64,000 nucleotides of DNA from contig JAKIUB010000012.1 of NCBI GenBank assembly GCA_021647745.1, positions 1-64,000 of the forward strand, read 5' to 3'. Below, one piece after another: positions 47,310 to 55,963 of this stretch. The stretch comes from Paracoccaceae bacterium. GTDB taxonomy: Bacteria; Pseudomonadota; Alphaproteobacteria; Rhodobacterales; Rhodobacteraceae. How positions within the stretch are numbered: position 1 is the first letter of the stretch; each line of letters begins with the position of its first letter. The position numbers were made by a program, and so were the translations under genes. A model generated the notes under the pieces. That model did not search any database. It saw only the letters and a list, made by a program, of their open reading frames with translations, and was not told where the DNA came from.

Positions 47310-47924
47310 ATGCAAGAAACGGGAAAGCGGAGCGGGATATTTGCGGGGGACGACCCTTTCAAGATCGCGCAAAGCTGGCTGAAAGAGGCCGGAAAATCCG
47401 AGCCGAATGACCCGAATGCCATGGCGCTGGCCACGGTTGATATTGATGGTATGCCCAATGCCCGCATGGTTTTGCTGAAGGAAATAGAGGCAGATGCTTT
47501 TGTCTTTTATACCAATTACGGCAGCGCCAAAGCGCTGGAAATAGAGAGCACCGGCAAGGCCGCCTTTGTGATGCACTGGAAATCGCTGCGCCGTCAGATC
47601 CGGGTGCGCGGGCTGGTTTCTATCGAGGATGGGCCACAAGCGGATGCCTATTTTCAATCGCGCTCATTGCAAAGCCGGCTCGGGGCATGGGCTTCTGCGC
47701 AGTCAAAACCTCTCGAATCACGGGCGGCGCTGATAGGCAAAGTGGCAAAAATCACCCTGAAAAAAGGGATAAACCCTGCTCGCCCGCCATTTTGGGGTGG
47801 TTACCGGCTCAACCCCCTCGAAATCGAGTTTTGGGCAGACGGGGCCAACCGGCTGCATGACCGCTTTAAATGGCACAGGCTTCAAGCGGGGGATGAATGG
47901 AGTACTGAAAGACTCAATCCATAG
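47310..47924 (+). CDS. pdxH: Pyridoxamine 5'-phosphate oxidase
   Basis: The 204-residue FMN enzyme makes pyridoxal 5'-phosphate. Family segments are [38 protein letters not shown] and [15 protein letters not shown] at the end. ATG 47310 follows AGAGGAGAG by 5 bases. It is divergent from fabI. PLP is needed by the SerC and PLP lyase encoded nearby. Confidence 0.95.
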   Translation: MQETGKRSGIFAGDDPFKIAQSWLKEAGKSEPNDPNAMALATVDIDGMPNARMVLLKEIEADAFVFYTNYGSAKALEIESTGKAAFVMHWKSLRRQIRVRGLVSIEDGPQADAYFQSRSLQSRLGAWASAQSKPLESRAALIGKVAKITLKKGINPARPPFWGGYRLNPLEIEFWADGANRLHDRFKWHRLQAGDEWSTERLNP

Positions 47925-48126
47925 GTGTGAGGTGTTAAGTTTTTCAATAAAATTGGTTACTATGAATTGCCATGCGCTGTGAATATATTTAAAAGCGCTG
48001 TTGTTCGTTGCGAGTTGGCTTGCCTGAAATGTTGTTTTATAGCATTGTTGCCCTGAAAAAAAATATGACAAGGGCCAATGGAAGGCAGGCTATATTGCCG
48101 TTTTACCATATGGCCGGAAGGATAGA

Positions 48127-48633
48127 ATGAAAAAAGGTCAGGTAAAGTGGTTTGATGCCGCCAAAGGGTACGGATTTCTGATCGCGGATGATGATCTGGG
48201 CGATATTCTGCTGCACGCAAATGTGTTGCGGAATTTTGGCAGAGGGTCGATTGCGGAAGGGGCCGTTGTCTCTTTCAGCTTGCAGCAAACGGATCGCGGG
48301 CGGCAGGCCTCGGAGATATTCGAGATCGTGGCTCCGATGGAAAATACAGAAAACATCGAGCTTGCCATCGAATTGCCAGAGCTGCCCAAAGTCGAGGGTG
48401 TTGCGCTCGAACCGGCGCGAATCAAGTGGTTTGACAAGGCCAAGGGCTTTGGTTTTGTTAATACATTCGGTAGCGGCGAGGATATTTTTCTGCATCTGGA
48501 AGTGATGCGGCAATACGGGTTTTCCGATCTCTCTCCGGGCGAGGCTATTTCGGTTCAGGTGATTGATGGCCCGCGAGGCCGGATGGCAGGCGCTATTTAT
48601 TCATGGGATAAAGCTATTGATAAACAGGGCTAA
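48127..48633 (+). CDS. Cold-shock domain protein with two CSDs
   Basis: The 168-residue protein has two cold-shock domains. The first reads GQVKWFDAAKGYGFLIADD (residues 4-22) with RNP1 KGYGFL and ILLHANVL; the second reads ARIKWFDKAKGFGFVNTF (from about residue 98) with RNP1 KGFGFV and DIFLHLEVMRQYG. Each binds single-stranded RNA or DNA. Double-CSD proteins are typical of alphaproteobacteria. An upstream stretch of 200 bases may be a cold-responsive 5' leader. Confidence 0.95.
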   Translation: MKKGQVKWFDAAKGYGFLIADDDLGDILLHANVLRNFGRGSIAEGAVVSFSLQQTDRGRQASEIFEIVAPMENTENIELAIELPELPKVEGVALEPARIKWFDKAKGFGFVNTFGSGEDIFLHLEVMRQYGFSDLSPGEAISVQVIDGPRGRMAGAIYSWDKAIDKQG

Positions 48634-49105
48634 AAATATCTGGCGCGGGGCGCTGGTGGTTGCGGTTTTGCTGTCTTCGACACCGGTTGCGGCCAGGGGT
48701 TGCGCAGAAAACACGCTGGAGATTCGCAATAACGGCATGCAGGTGCAGTTCTCGGTGGAGCTGGCCAAAACCGCTGCCGAACAGGCCGAAGGCCTGATGT
48801 ATCGCGAGACTATGGCGCCCTTTGCCGGTATGCTGTTTATCTATGAGCAGCCGCGTTCGGTTTCATTCTGGATGAAAAATACCATTTTGTCGCTGGACAT
48901 GCTTTTTCTTGACAGCACGGGCACAGTGCAGCGGATCAAGGCGAATACCACCCCGCAAGACACAACACCAATTCCCGGCGGGGATAATATCCAGTTTGTG
49001 CTGGAAATAAACGCCGGCACCTCGGCAATGCTGGGAATAACCGAAGGGGCCGAAGTGCGCCATCCTTCCATTTCGCAGGAAAATGCCGCCTGGCCTTGCG
49101 AATAA
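48617..49105 (+). CDS. DUF192 family secreted protein
   Basis: The protein starts, as I read it, at a TTG (48617) that overlaps the end of the cold-shock gene by 17 bases. This yields a signal peptide (INRAKNIWRGALVVAVLLSS, cleaved near VAA) and about 162 residues. The DUF192 core is visible: FSVELAKTAAEQAEGLMYRE, FIYEQPRSVSFWMKNT and LSLDMLFLD. The family is widespread and of unproven function. The start codon is uncertain because all in-frame ATGs lie further upstream within the cold-shock gene. Confidence 0.8.
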   Translation: MINRAKNIWRGALVVAVLLSSTPVAARGCAENTLEIRNNGMQVQFSVELAKTAAEQAEGLMYRETMAPFAGMLFIYEQPRSVSFWMKNTILSLDMLFLDSTGTVQRIKANTTPQDTTPIPGGDNIQFVLEINAGTSAMLGITEGAEVRHPSISQENAAWPCE

Positions 49106-49212
49106 TATCAACTAGCCAGAGAGCGATGGCTGTTACAGTAAAAAAGACTCTCGATCAGGCTGATTTTTCGCTTTTCATTCGCAGCATTACCCTCTAAACG
49201 AGGCCCCAAGGT

Positions 49213-49289
49213 CGGGGCGTGGCGCAGCCTGGTAGCGCGGCGGTTTTGGGTACCGTAGGTCGTAGGTTCGAATCCTATCGCCCCGACCA
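49213..49289 (+). tRNA. tRNA-Pro (TGG anticodon)
   Basis: The 77-base sequence folds as a tRNA: acceptor CGGGGCG (49213-49219) with CGCCCCG, D-arm GCGCAGCCTGGTAGCGC, anticodon loop TTTTGGGTA with anticodon TGG, and T-loop GGTTCGAATCC. The discriminator A and an encoded CCA (49287-49289) are present. It reads CCN proline codons. Confidence 0.97.
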
Positions 49290-49727
49290 GTTTCATAAAA
49301 ATATGATCACCTCCGCCTGTTGTTTGCAGGCAATACATTCACAAATTGATGATTCTATAAAAAAAGCGCTTCAAGCGGTTTTTTAGCGTTCTTACCAAAG
49401 CTTTTGAAATGATGCGGCTTTCCTGTTTTGGTTCTGGTGCCGGCTGAAATAGTTAATCTCCGATGTGGTTTTCAGGGTCTGAATTTACGGTTTTTAATTT
49501 CTCTTTTATTTGCAACGTCAACATAAATTTCATCTAAAAAATAAAATAAAATGTTTGACGGAAGCCCTTCTTGTACTGCAATTAGGGGTCATTAAGAAAT
49601 TAGCCACTAGATATAGTGTTTCGCTGCAATTTTACAGAGCGCGGGTGCAAGGCACCTTATATCGAAAAAATGGCTTTTATAACAAAACACCCTGAGGCAG
49701 GGCACAGGCACAGAAGGCTGGGACAGC
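49290..49727 (+). promoter_or_regulatory. Upstream region of nrdJ with a NrdR-like box
   Basis: This AT-rich region of about 440 bases has no convincing gene. At 49604-49619 it holds CCACTAGATATAGTGT, an imperfect palindrome very close to the NrdR repressor box (ACACWATATATWGTGT); its TATAGT could be part of a -10. NrdR represses ribonucleotide reductase genes in response to ATP/dATP. A second box at the usual spacing is not obvious. I do not see the conserved core of a cobalamin riboswitch. Confidence 0.6.
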
Positions 49728-52700
49728 ATGAAAATTGATCGCAAGTTTACATCGGTAAAATCGGGCGCTTATGGCGATATGGAGTTTGTCACGCGCAGTT
49801 CGGAAATTCGCAATCCGGATGGCTCTATTGTATTTGCCTTGAGCGATATGGAAGTGCCCAAGGGCTTTTCCCAGGTAGCCGCCGATGTTCTGGCACAAAA
49901 GTATTTCCGCAAGGCCGGTGTGCCCGTTGCCACCAAGCGTGTGCAGGAAAAGGGTATTCCCGAGTTTTTGTGGCGTTCGGTGCCCGATCAGGCGGCGCTA
50001 GACAAGCTGCCCGAGGGCGCGCGCTATGGCTCTGAAATCTCGGCCAAGCAGGTGTTTGACCGGCTTGCGGGCGCATGGGCCTATTGGGGCTGGAAGGGTG
50101 GGCATTTCACCACTGAAGCCGATGCCAAGGCCTATTTTGATGAAATGCGCTATATGCTGGCCGCGCAGATGGCCGCGCCGAATTCGCCGCAATGGTTCAA
50201 CACCGGCCTGCACTGGGCTTATGGCATTGATGGGCCGGCGCAAGGCCACCATTATGTAGATTTCAAAACCGGCAAGCTGACCAAATCTGTTAATTCCTAT
50301 GAGCACCCGCAGCCCCATGCCTGTTTCATCCAGTCGGTCAAGGATGATCTGGTGAATGAAGGCGGCATCATGGACCTCTGGACCCGCGAAGCGCGGCTTT
50401 TCAAATATGGCTCTGGCACCGGCACCAATTTCAGCTCGCTTCGCGCGGCCAATGAAACGCTGGGCGGCGGCGGTAAATCCTCCGGCTTGATGTCGTTTTT
50501 GAAAATTGGCGACCGCGCGGCGGGGGCTATCAAATCGGGCGGCACCACGCGGCGGGCGGCCAAGATGGTGATTGTCGATGTGGATCATCCCGATATCGAG
50601 GAATTTATTAACTGGAAGGTGATCGAGGAGCAAAAAGTGGCCTCGCTGGTGGCTGGCTCCAAGATGCACGAGCAGCAGCTCAACGAGATTTTTAGCGCGA
50701 TCCGGGTGTGGGACGGGGCTGAAGCCGATGCCTTTGACCCCAATAAAAACGATGCTTTGAAAGTGGCCGTTAAATCCGCGCGCAAGGTGATGATACCGGA
50801 AACCTATGTTAAGCGCGTGCTGCAATATGCCCAGCAGGGTTTTACCAGCATTGAGTTTCCGACCTATGATACCGACTGGGATTCTGACGCTTATCTCAGT
50901 GTTTCGGGGCAAAATTCCAATAATACCGTGCGGGTGACCGATGCTTTCCTTCAGGCGGTCAAGGATGATGCCGAGTGGGAGCTGCTGCGCCGCACCGACG
51001 GCGAGGTTGCCAAAACCATCAAGGCGCGTGATTTGTGGGATGATGTTGGCCATGCGGCATGGGCTTCGGCTGATCCGGGCATTCAGTATCATGATACCAT
51101 CAACGCTTGGCATACCTGCCCGGCAGATGGCGAAATTCGCGGCTCCAATCCGTGCTCGGAATATATGTTCCTTGACGATACCGCCTGCAATCTCGCCAGC
51201 ATGAACCTGCTGAAGTTTTTGCACAATGGCAGCTTTGATGCGGCCTCTTATATGCATGCCACCAAGCTCTGGACGATCACGCTGGAAATTTCGGTGCTGA
51301 TGGCGCAATTCCCCTCCGCGGAGATTGCCGAGCGCTCTTACAAATTTCGCACCCTTGGGCTTGGCTATGCCAATATCGGTGGCTTGCTGATGAATATGGG
51401 CTTTGGCTATGATAGCGACGAGGGCAGGGCGCTGACAGGTGCATTGACCGCCATCATGACCGGCGTTTCCTATAAAACCTCGGCTGAAATGGCCAAGGAG
51501 TTGGGACCATTTCCCGGCTACGCTAAAAATGCCGAGCACATGCTGCGGGTGATCCGCAACCACAAGCGCGCGGCTTATGGCGAGACTTCGGGCTATGAAG
51601 GCTTGGCCGTGCCACCGGTGCCGCTGGACCATGACAACTGCCCGGATGGCAAGCTGATCAACCTTGCGCATCAGGCGTGGGATGATGCCTTGGCCATGGG
51701 CGAAGCGCACGGCTATCGCAATGCACAGGTTTCGGTGATTGCCCCCACCGGCACCATCGGGCTGGTGATGGATTGTGACACAACCGGCATCGAGCCGGAT
51801 TTCGCGCTGGTGAAATTCAAGAAGCTCGCCGGTGGTGGATATTTCAAAATCATCAACCAGTCAGTGCCGGCGGCTTTGGTCAAGCTGGGTTATAAGCCTG
51901 CGCAAATCGAGGAAATCATCGCTTACGCCGTTGGCCATGGCAGCATCGGCAATGCGCCGGGGATCAATACCACCAGCCTGCTTGGCCACGGTTTTGGCGA
52001 GGAGGAGCTGGCAAAAATCGAAGCGGCGCTGGCCTCGGCCTTTGATCTGCGCTTCATCTTCAACCAATGGACGCTGGGCGCGGATTTTTGCACCGGCGCG
52101 CTTGGTATTCCCGAAGAAAAGCTCAATGATCCGGGGTTTGATTTGCTCAAGCACTTGGGCTATTCAAAAGCCCAGATCGAGGCGGCCAACCTGCATGCCA
52201 TCGGCACCATGACGCTTGAAAATGCGCCATACCTGAAAAAAGAGCATTATAGTGTGTTTGATTGCGCCAATGTCTGTGGCAAAACCGGCAAGCGCTATCT
52301 GTCCGTGGACAGCCACATTAAAATCATGGCCGCCGCGCAGAGCTTTATTTCGGGCGCGATTTCCAAAACCATCAATATGCCCAATGATGCCACGATTGAG
52401 GATTGCAAAGCCGCCTACGAGGCCAGCTGGGCGCTCGGGGTCAAGGCCAATGCGCTTTATCGGGATGGCTCCAAGCTTTCACAGCCGCTTTCCAGCGCGC
52501 TGATTGATGATGACGACATGGAGGAGCTTGAAGAAGCACCGATGGCGGATCGTGTGGCGGTTTTGGCTGAAAAAATCGTCGAGAAGGTGGTTATCAAGGA
52601 AGTGGCGCGGGGCCGGGAAAAGCTGCCACAGCGCCGCAAGGGCTATACTCAAAAGGCGGTTGTCGGCGGGCATAAGGTTTATCTGCGCACCGGCGAGTAT

Positions 52701-53321
52701 GTAGACGGCACTTTGGGCGAGATATTCATTGATATGCACAAAGAGGGCGCTGCCTTTCGCGCCATGATGAACAACTTCGCCATCGCCATCTCGGTGGGGC
52801 TGCAATACGGCGTGCCGCTTGACGAGTATGTAGATGCCTTCACCTTTGTGCGCTTTGATCCTGCCGGTATGGTGCAGGGTAATGACAGCATTAAGTCAGC
52901 GACCTCGATTATTGACTACATCTTCCGCGAGCTGGCGATTTCATACCTTGACCGCACGGATCTGGCCCATGTGCAGCCCGAGGGTGAGAGCTTTGACAGC
53001 CTCGGGCGCGGCGAGGCAGAGGGCAAGCCCAATGTGTCGGAGCCATCTGAATCTGCCGCTAGCTCGCTGGAGCTGATCAAACAGCTTTCCTCCACCGGTT
53101 ATCTGCGCTCGCGCATGCCGCAAAACCTGAGCGGGGTTAAGGCAACGGAAGCCACGGTTGTGGCCACCGAAACCACGGTGCAGGTAATGGATGACCGGAC
53201 CAAAGCCAAAATGCAGGGCTACGAGGGCGACCCGTGCGGCGAATGCGGGAATTTCACGCTGGTGCGTAATGGGACATGTATGAAGTGCAACACCTGCGGC
53301 GGCACTTCGGGGTGTAGCTAG
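49728..53321 (+). CDS. nrdJ: Adenosylcobalamin-dependent ribonucleotide reductase (class II)
   Basis: The 1197-residue protein reduces ribonucleoside phosphates to deoxyribonucleotides using a B12-derived thiyl radical, with no need for oxygen or a small subunit. The active-site motif [20 protein letters not shown] holds Cys and Glu; [20 protein letters not shown] and [16 protein letters not shown] match the N-terminal core. An N-terminal ATP-cone is not obvious. The C-terminus has paired cysteines ([20 protein letters not shown]) for re-reduction by thioredoxin. Palindromes follow the stop. Confidence 0.97.
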   Translation: MKIDRKFTSVKSGAYGDMEFVTRSSEIRNPDGSIVFALSDMEVPKGFSQVAADVLAQKYFRKAGVPVATKRVQEKGIPEFLWRSVPDQAALDKLPEGARYGSEISAKQVFDRLAGAWAYWGWKGGHFTTEADAKAYFDEMRYMLAAQMAAPNSPQWFNTGLHWAYGIDGPAQGHHYVDFKTGKLTKSVNSYEHPQPHACFIQSVKDDLVNEGGIMDLWTREARLFKYGSGTGTNFSSLRAANETLGGGGKSSGLMSFLKIGDRAAGAIKSGGTTRRAAKMVIVDVDHPDIEEFINWKVIEEQKVASLVAGSKMHEQQLNEIFSAIRVWDGAEADAFDPNKNDALKVAVKSARKVMIPETYVKRVLQYAQQGFTSIEFPTYDTDWDSDAYLSVSGQNSNNTVRVTDAFLQAVKDDAEWELLRRTDGEVAKTIKARDLWDDVGHAAWASADPGIQYHDTINAWHTCPADGEIRGSNPCSEYMFLDDTACNLASMNLLKFLHNGSFDAASYMHATKLWTITLEISVLMAQFPSAEIAERSYKFRTLGLGYANIGGLLMNMGFGYDSDEGRALTGALTAIMTGVSYKTSAEMAKELGPFPGYAKNAEHMLRVIRNHKRAAYGETSGYEGLAVPPVPLDHDNCPDGKLINLAHQAWDDALAMGEAHGYRNAQVSVIAPTGTIGLVMDCDTTGIEPDFALVKFKKLAGGGYFKIINQSVPAALVKLGYKPAQIEEIIAYAVGHGSIGNAPGINTTSLLGHGFGEEELAKIEAALASAFDLRFIFNQWTLGADFCTGALGIPEEKLNDPGFDLLKHLGYSKAQIEAANLHAIGTMTLENAPYLKKEHYSVFDCANVCGKTGKRYLSVDSHIKIMAAAQSFISGAISKTINMPNDATIEDCKAAYEASWALGVKANALYRDGSKLSQPLSSALIDDDDMEELEEAPMADRVAVLAEKIVEKVVIKEVARGREKLPQRRKGYTQKAVVGGHKVYLRTGEYVDGTLGEIFIDMHKEGAAFRAMMNNFAIAISVGLQYGVPLDEYVDAFTFVRFDPAGMVQGNDSIKSATSIIDYIFRELAISYLDRTDLAHVQPEGESFDSLGRGEAEGKPNVSEPSESAASSLELIKQLSSTGYLRSRMPQNLSGVKATEATVVATETTVQVMDDRTKAKMQGYEGDPCGECGNFTLVRNGTCMKCNTCGGTSGCS

Positions 53322-53322
53322 T

Positions 53323-53377
53323 GGCGGGCTGAAGCCCGCCCTACGCGGGGGCGAATTCCCCATCCCAAAGGATGGGG
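53323..53377. repeat. Pair of palindromic intergenic hairpins after nrdJ
   Basis: GGCGGGC (53323-53329) pairs with GCCCGCC (53334-53340), and CCCCATCC (53358-53365) with GGATGGGG (53370-53377), separated by CTACGCGGGGGCG. The form, a short palindrome with a CTACGCGG-type spacer and another palindrome, is that of REP/BIME-like intergenic elements common in many bacteria. I cannot see more copies in the window. Confidence 0.5.
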
Positions 53378-53476
53378 GAGAGAACAGGCGAGGAAGGGTT
53401 ATCTGCTTGGCCCTTCCAGCATTCAGGACGAAGGCAGTATATCGAGCGCTCAACGATGAGCCTGAATGCAATACTT

Positions 53477-53507
53477 AAGGGAGTGGTTCGCCGCTCCCTT
53501 TTTTTAT
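53477..53507 (+). terminator. Terminator between nrdJ and the ECF sigma gene
   Basis: AAGGGAG (53477-53483) pairs with CTCCCTT (53494-53500) around TGGTTCGCCG, and a T-run follows (TTTTTTTATT). It is an intrinsic terminator for nrdJ and faces the convergent sigma gene. Confidence 0.8.
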
Positions 53508-54010
53508 TGCCCGAGCCACTCAACCACGCTTTGCTCGGGCTGCATATCCATGGCTTGGCGCAGGGCGTGCCGTGCGCGTGATACCCGGGACATAACCGTG
53601 CCAATGGGCAGGCCCAGACGGGTGGCTATCTGGGCATAGCTTTGTCCGGCCTGGATCAGCCGCAAAACCTCCCGATGTGCTTCTGAAAGTTTATTTACCA
53701 TTTCCAACGCCTCCCGGCAGGCCAACCGCCCTCCGGCGCTCAGGCCCGGGTCAATGATTTCCTGATCGGAGATATCGCCGGAATTGCGCTGTTTCCTCCG
53801 CAGATGATCATTGTGCAAATTATGCAGGATCGTAAACATATATTTTTTCAAATCCTCGACGGAAGCCTGACGCTCATGGCGCTTCAACACCCGCTCCACG
53901 GTTTGCTGCACCAAAACCTGGGCAATGTCGGCACTGTCGCCAAGGTAGTGGGCATAGCGTAACAGCTCGGGAGTTATCACGATAATCTGTGCCGAAATAT
54001 ATTTGGTCAT
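53504..54010 (-). CDS. ECF-type RNA polymerase sigma factor
   Basis: The 168-residue protein has sigma region 2 (VEDLKKYMFTILHNLHNDHLR) and region 4 with a helix-turn-helix (LIQAGQSYAQIATRLGLPIG, TVMSRVSRARHAL). It is a small ECF sigma-70 of unknown group. ATG 54010 is chosen because AGGA lies 8 bases ahead; an ATG at 54019 overlaps that site. No anti-sigma gene is adjacent, and the divergent neighbour encodes an EF-hand protein. Confidence 0.85.
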   Translation of the reverse strand: MTKYISAQIIVITPELLRYAHYLGDSADIAQVLVQQTVERVLKRHERQASVEDLKKYMFTILHNLHNDHLRRKQRNSGDISDQEIIDPGLSAGGRLACREALEMVNKLSEAHREVLRLIQAGQSYAQIATRLGLPIGTVMSRVSRARHALRQAMDMQPEQSVVEWLGQ

Positions 54011-54289
54011 GCCGTCCATCCTAGTGATCATCTTCGGCTGCAAAATGCGTCAATTTACCAGTAGTAACAAGCTGGCGGAAAGCAGCCGAGCAGCATTTCG
54101 CCTAAGTTTTAAAGGGAAAACAAGCGCAAACCCGCCTATAAGTGGTATTAGTAAGCAGGTATTCGCGCAAATTTACCCACCCCAAAAACAACAGGGAATA
54201 TTGCGCCGTCTGCTACGTCTGTAGGGGTGAGGGCCGAGAATATCTCCGGCTTTCGGGCATAGTGCCCAACAACCAAATGGAGAAGACTG

Positions 54290-54520
54290 ATGAAAAAAGT
54301 ACTTATCACAACCGCAGCAGTTCTGAGCTTTGCAACCGCGGCCATGGCTTTTGAACAAGGCATGGATACCGACGGTGACGGTGTTTTGAATTTCAATGAA
54401 ATGCTTGCCGCTTTTCCGGAACTGACGCAAGAAAACTTTACTGCGATTGATACGGATGAGGACGGGGTGATCAACACCGCTGAATGGATGGCGGCGAAAG
54501 ACGCAGGCATCTTGAAGTAA
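54290..54520 (+). CDS. Secreted EF-hand protein
   Basis: The 76-residue protein has a signal peptide (MKKVLITTAAVLSFATAAMA) and two EF-hand loops, DTDGDGVLNFNE and DTDEDGVINTAE, whose residues at positions 1, 3, 5, 7, 9 and 12 fit calcium binding. The mature form, about 55 residues, is almost only the EF pair, so it is likely a periplasmic calcium sensor or buffer. GGAG lies about 10 bases ahead of the ATG. The ECF sigma gene is divergent. Confidence 0.88.
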   Translation: MKKVLITTAAVLSFATAAMAFEQGMDTDGDGVLNFNEMLAAFPELTQENFTAIDTDEDGVINTAEWMAAKDAGILK

Positions 54521-54540
54521 CCCTCGCCTTTGCCTCTACC

Positions 54541-54570
54541 GGGTTCCCTGTTTATTTTGGCAGGGAGCCC
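54541..54570 (+). terminator. Terminator after the EF-hand gene
   Basis: GGGTTCCCTG (54541-54550) pairs with CAGGGAGCCC (54561-54570) around TTTATTTTGG, with one T-G pair. No long T-run follows. It lies between the EF-hand gene and the convergent ilvH. Confidence 0.5.
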
Positions 54571-54574
54571 ACCA

Positions 54575-55132
54575 TTACAGCCCCCGTGACAGGGCAGAAA
54601 CCCCGGTGCGAGCGATATCGACCAAGCCGAGCGGGCGCATCAGATCAGTGAAAGCGTCAATTTTTTCCGGAGTTCCGGTGATCTCGAAGATAAAGCTTTC
54701 AAGCGTGGTATCCACCACATTAGCCCGAAAAATATCAGCCAGCCGCATAGCTTCAACCCGTTTTTCACCCTTGCCGGCTACCTTGAGCAGCGCCATTTCG
54801 CGCTCAACCGAGGGGCCGTCCACCGTGAGGTCATTCACCTTGTAAACCGGTATGATCAGCCCGAGCTGGGCCTTGATTTGCTCGATTACGGCCGGTGTGC
54901 CGGTGGTGACGATGGTGATGCGCGAGCGGTGGCCCTTGCTATCGGTTTCGGCAACGGTCAAGCTGTCGATATTATAGCCTCGCCCTGAAAACAGCCCGAT
55001 GACCCGCGCCAATACCCCGGCCTCGTTATCCACCAGTACCGCGAGTGTGTGGGTTTCGAGCTGCTCGTCGAGCGGGTTTTTCAGGTCATAGGCGCTTTTG
55101 CGGCTGCTGCCTTTTTTGAGGTGAAGGGTCAT
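54575..55132 (-). CDS. ilvH: Acetolactate synthase small subunit
   Basis: The 185-residue regulatory subunit has an N-terminal ACT domain (ETHTLAVLVDNEAGVLARVI with GRGYNIDSLTV) and a C-terminal ALS_ss domain. It binds valine and gives feedback control of the IlvB catalytic subunit. It lies at the end of the ilvB-sulfotransferase-ilvH operon, 57 bases after the sulfotransferase stop, and has ACT residues Gly-Tyr-Asn typical of the valine site. Confidence 0.95.
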   Translation of the reverse strand: MTLHLKKGSSRKSAYDLKNPLDEQLETHTLAVLVDNEAGVLARVIGLFSGRGYNIDSLTVAETDSKGHRSRITIVTTGTPAVIEQIKAQLGLIIPVYKVNDLTVDGPSVEREMALLKVAGKGEKRVEAMRLADIFRANVVDTTLESFIFEITGTPEKIDAFTDLMRPLGLVDIARTGVSALSRGL

Positions 55133-55189
55133 GGCGGGTTCCTTTTTTTTATCGAGATGAATATGGCGGTTCGGGGCGGAGTTGTCCAG

Positions 55190-55960
55190 CTAGCCGGTGG
55201 CGGTGGTGCGCAATTGCTGCGGCGGAGGCAGGATAATACTGCCATCATCCGGCAGGGAGGCACGGTGCGTGATAAAGCGCTCGATGAAGGGGGCAAATTC
55301 GATACCGATCTCGGCGGCGGTTGTCTGGTCCATTTCCCGGGGGTAGCGCAGGCGTTTCCCGGTATTTTTCTGGGTAAAACGGTCATTCAGCACGATATCG
55401 GCAAGGATGGCCGGATCAAATGACAGCTTGAGCCGGTTTAATATCCGCTGCGCGGTGACTTCGGTTTCAAAGGCGGCATCCTCGAAATAAATTGGCAAGG
55501 TGCCGGGCAGGCGAAGCCATGCGGTGAGTGTGTTGAACTGGTGGCGAATATTGGCCAGAACTTGCGGAATGCTCGTCAACTCGGCAAAATTGCTTTCACC
55601 GCTGGCGCGGGATCTGGTGGCATGGTCAAGCATGGAAAGGATCATATCGCGTGGGTCTCGATAGCCGGCATGGGCGATAGCCTCGCCAGACTGGATCATT
55701 TTTACCACCCCCGGATCCGGTCGCATATGGGTTTTTAAAACAATGGGATAGCCGCACTTCCTCGCGGCCTGCTTTAACTCTTCCAGTTGCCGGTCCGATA
55801 TATGGTTTACAAAATTGCGCCGGAGGGTGCGGTCAACCACATCCAGCTCGAGCCGGTCTTGCGGGTAGCCGCATAGATCCAGCGCCGAACGCACCAGTTG
55901 AAAGGCCAGTGTCGAGCCGGTTTTGGTCATCCCGTAGCTGAAATAAAGCAGCGGTTTCAT
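55190..55960 (-). CDS. Sulfotransferase-like P-loop protein
   Basis: The 256-residue protein has the sulfotransferase signature: 5'-phosphosulfate loop SYGMTKTGSTLAFQLVRS (about residues 8-25) and the 3'-phosphate region HAGYRDPRDMILSMLDHATR, plus the catalytic His candidate in KTHMRPDP. It would move a sulfate group from PAPS to an unknown acceptor. The gene starts 3 bases after the ilvB stop and is followed by ilvH, so it is embedded in the branched-chain amino acid operon, an unusual place for a sulfotransferase. Confidence 0.75.
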   Translation of the reverse strand: MKPLLYFSYGMTKTGSTLAFQLVRSALDLCGYPQDRLELDVVDRTLRRNFVNHISDRQLEELKQAARKCGYPIVLKTHMRPDPGVVKMIQSGEAIAHAGYRDPRDMILSMLDHATRSRASGESNFAELTSIPQVLANIRHQFNTLTAWLRLPGTLPIYFEDAAFETEVTAQRILNRLKLSFDPAILADIVLNDRFTQKNTGKRLRYPREMDQTTAAEIGIEFAPFIERFITHRASLPDDGSIILPPPQQLRTTATG

Positions 55961-55963
55961 GGG

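Noticed and set aside
49290..49727. A B12 riboswitch upstream of nrdJ
   Set aside because: The region is AT-rich and I see no conserved cobalamin-box sequence or multi-helix core; the NrdR-like box is a better explanation for control.
49998..51710. A 570-codon antisense open frame in nrdJ
   Set aside because: It is produced by codon bias of nrdJ, has no ribosome site or family motifs, and nrdJ is unmistakable on the other strand.
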